DNA of 21,668 nucleotides from a virus. The notes beneath the pieces are model-generated. The model ran no database searches. It saw only the letters and a program-made list of their open reading frames with translations, and had not been told where the DNA came from. Location: IMG/VR virus record IMGVR_UViG_3300013101_000117, positions 1 to 21,668 of that record, one strand, 5' to 3'. Below, piece by piece: positions 20,743-21,668 of this stretch (within the stretch, counting starts at the first letter, position 1; every line of letters starts with the position of its first letter). A program made the position numbers and the translations under genes.

Positions 20743-20794
20743 ACTCACTCCGACCACCCCCCACCCATGCCCAGACACACCTCCACCAAACAAC

Positions 20795-20823
20795 TTGCAA
20801 TCTCCGCCAAGGTGTGATATACT
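20795..20823 (+). promoter_or_regulatory. Early-type promoter, rightward
   Basis: TTGCAA (20795-20800), a 17-base spacer ending AAGGTGTGA and TATACT (20818-20823) are followed 6 bases later by ATG 20830. It is near-consensus and the best match to the family. It shows that the same promoter type drives both directions. Confidence 0.8.
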
Positions 20824-20862
20824 CCAGTCATGGAGCAAGCAACCACCCAGGAGGCCCACACA

Positions 20863-21156
20863 ATGTCTACCCTTCACGAGACACACCACACGCACACGGT
20901 CCACTTCAACCTTGTCACACCAGCCGCCACCTCCCGCCACACCTCGACCTTCGTCACCGATGATCGCCCCAACGCCCCCGTCAAGGCAATGGACGCCTTC
21001 CGCGACTCGATCGACTCCATGGTGCTCCCCGCAGACGCAAGCATCGATGCCGTAGCTGTTGTGACACACACGATCGGCACGCTCACCACCAACGCCGTCC
21101 TGGTCAACAGCCACACGTTCTCCCAGCCCATCCGGATCCTGCTCCCCACCGTGTAG
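20863..21156 (+). CDS. Hypothetical 97-aa protein, dual possible start
   Basis: ATG 20863 has GGAGG 8 bases upstream and is preferred. In frame, 11 codons earlier, ATG 20830 sits at the predicted transcript start and would add MEQATTQEAHT. The protein begins MSTLHETHHTHTVHFNLVTP, then reads ATSRHTSTFVTDDRP and ends beta-rich (VVTHTIGTLTTNAVL, PIRILLPTV). Codons are unusually C-ending. No family recognised. Confidence 0.65.
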   Translation: MSTLHETHHTHTVHFNLVTPAATSRHTSTFVTDDRPNAPVKAMDAFRDSIDSMVLPADASIDAVAVVTHTIGTLTTNAVLVNSHTFSQPIRILLPTV

Positions 21157-21205
21157 CACACGAGCCCACACACCACACCCACACCCCACAGGAGGCACCA
21201 ACCAC

Positions 21206-21523
21206 ATGAGCACCTACGGCACCCCAGCACACGCAATCGTCGGCTACACGTACCAGGCAGACCAGTACTGCCCAGACTGCATCGCAGACCAAGTCAGAGC
21301 CGACCTCCCCGAAGAGCTCCACGTCCTCCGCTACCCAGTCGATGCGGACGGCGGCGAGTACCCCTGGGACGCTGAGTGGTTCCTCACGACCATCGCACCG
21401 CACCTCGACATCACCGACCGCTACGACGAGACCACGTTCGACAGCGACACGTTCCCCAAGGTGATCTTCTCCAGCCAAGTCGAAGACACTGAGTACTGCG
21501 GCGCCTGCCACAAGGAGCTGTAG
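21206..21523 (+). CDS. Conserved actinophage-type protein with paired CxxC motifs
   Basis: The protein is 105 aa from ATG 21206 with GGAGG upstream. It starts MSTYGTPAHAIVGYTYQADQ and has Cys22 and Cys25 (CPDC) and, near the end, Cys98 and Cys101 (CGAC). The VGYTY.AD.YCP.C pattern is common in small proteins of actinophages and is uncharacterised. The middle is acidic with LTTIAPHLDIT. The two pairs may bind one zinc in trans across the fold. Confidence 0.75.
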   Translation: MSTYGTPAHAIVGYTYQADQYCPDCIADQVRADLPEELHVLRYPVDADGGEYPWDAEWFLTTIAPHLDITDRYDETTFDSDTFPKVIFSSQVEDTEYCGACHKEL

Positions 21524-21545
21524 CCGCCAACCCACCACACCCAGT

Positions 21546-21574
21546 TTGCAACCCAACGCAGAGTGTGATACACT
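21546..21574 (+). promoter_or_regulatory. Early-type promoter, rightward
   Basis: TTGCAA (21546-21551), a 17-base spacer ending AGAGTGTGA and TACACT (21569-21574). The predicted start carries no ATG; the following ATG 21604 has AGGAG upstream and a leader of about 23 bases. Confidence 0.75.
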
Positions 21575-21603
21575 CTACGTAGCCAACCACAGGAGACCGC
21601 ACC

Positions 21604-21668
21604 ATGAACGCAACCACTCACCAGGAGCTCTTCGGAGCAACAGCCACGATCACCGCAATCGGAGACGA
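21604..21668 (+). CDS. Start of a further rightward gene (partial)
   Basis: ATG 21604 has AGGAG 8 bases upstream and follows an early-type promoter. Only 21 codons are visible (MNATTHQELFGATATITAI), cut by the right edge. No function can be assigned. Confidence 0.6.
   Translation, partial: MNATTHQELFGATATITAIGD

Larger units (their letters stand above)
19791..20794. other. About 1 kb noncoding region with strong C bias and palindromes
   Basis: No frame here has a plausible protein and ribosome site. Long plus-strand frames read as Pro/His/Thr repeats from C-rich sequence. From about 20130 to 20790 cytosine dominates and guanine is scarce, with runs such as ccccccat and cacacacccccc. The region lies between divergent transcription units and carries palindromes, direct repeats and a DnaA box (listed separately). 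Candidate roles are a replication origin, a regulatory hub, or a genome-end region. Confidence 0.6.

Noticed and set aside
20307-20963. Plus-strand frame of 218 codons in the C-rich region
   Set aside because: Its protein is a Pro/His/Thr string produced by C-rich sequence. It crosses a near-consensus promoter and the start of a better-supported gene.
1-21668. CRISPR array, transposase or integrase
   Set aside because: No regularly spaced direct repeats, terminal inverted repeats or recombinase motifs were seen.

Overview
The window is a contiguous piece of a tailed bacteriophage (siphovirus-like) genome, most likely infecting an actinobacterium. The support is a complete head-assembly module (terminase subunits, portal, protease/scaffold, DUF2190 protein, HK97-fold capsid, connector, MuF-type protein), a WhiB-like regulator (a family almost confined to Actinobacteria and their phages), a DUF7352 protein, moderately high GC with GTG starts, and dozens of tiny overlapping genes. 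No tRNA, integrase, transposase, CRISPR array or lysis gene was recognised. Host genus and phage cluster cannot be fixed from sequence reading alone.

Layout. Almost everything is transcribed leftward (minus strand). Reading from about 19.8 kb down: (a) 15.7-19.8 kb holds about 15 small unknown genes, many with Cys/His zinc-knuckle motifs, read from several near-identical promoters (TTGCAA-N17-TATxxT); (b) 14.9-15.7 kb holds a 283-aa Cys/His plus coiled-coil protein and a 57-aa microprotein, followed by a strong hairpin; (c) 9.6-14.6 kb is one tightly packed run of 17 small genes, mostly overlapping by 1-4 bases (ATGA type), ending with an HTH/zinc protein, a one-helix membrane protein and a WhiB-like protein; (d) 9.1-9.6 kb holds hairpins and a 29-aa extremely basic ORF; (e) 9.1 kb to 1 is the late head module, TerS-TerL-portal-protease-DUF2190-MCP-small ORF-hairpin-connector-MuF, the last running off the left edge.

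To the right, about 1.1 kb (19.76-20.86 kb) has no convincing gene. It is very C-rich on the plus strand and carries several palindromes and a perfect consensus DnaA box. It separates the leftward genes from a rightward set (20.86 kb to the edge) that uses the same promoter type.

The most distinctive signal is the repeated promoter-leader cassette. A -35 TTGCAA, a 17-base spacer ending in ARRGTGTGR, and a -10 are followed in four copies by an ATG exactly 6 bases later, at the predicted transcription start. In two of these a second in-frame ATG with a Shine-Dalgarno lies exactly 11 codons downstream. The leaders of several genes also share AGCAACCACaGGAG-like sequence. This looks like a coordinated early regulon, possibly with leaderless and leadered translation of the same gene. 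Promoter calls are by eye and functions for most small genes are unknown.
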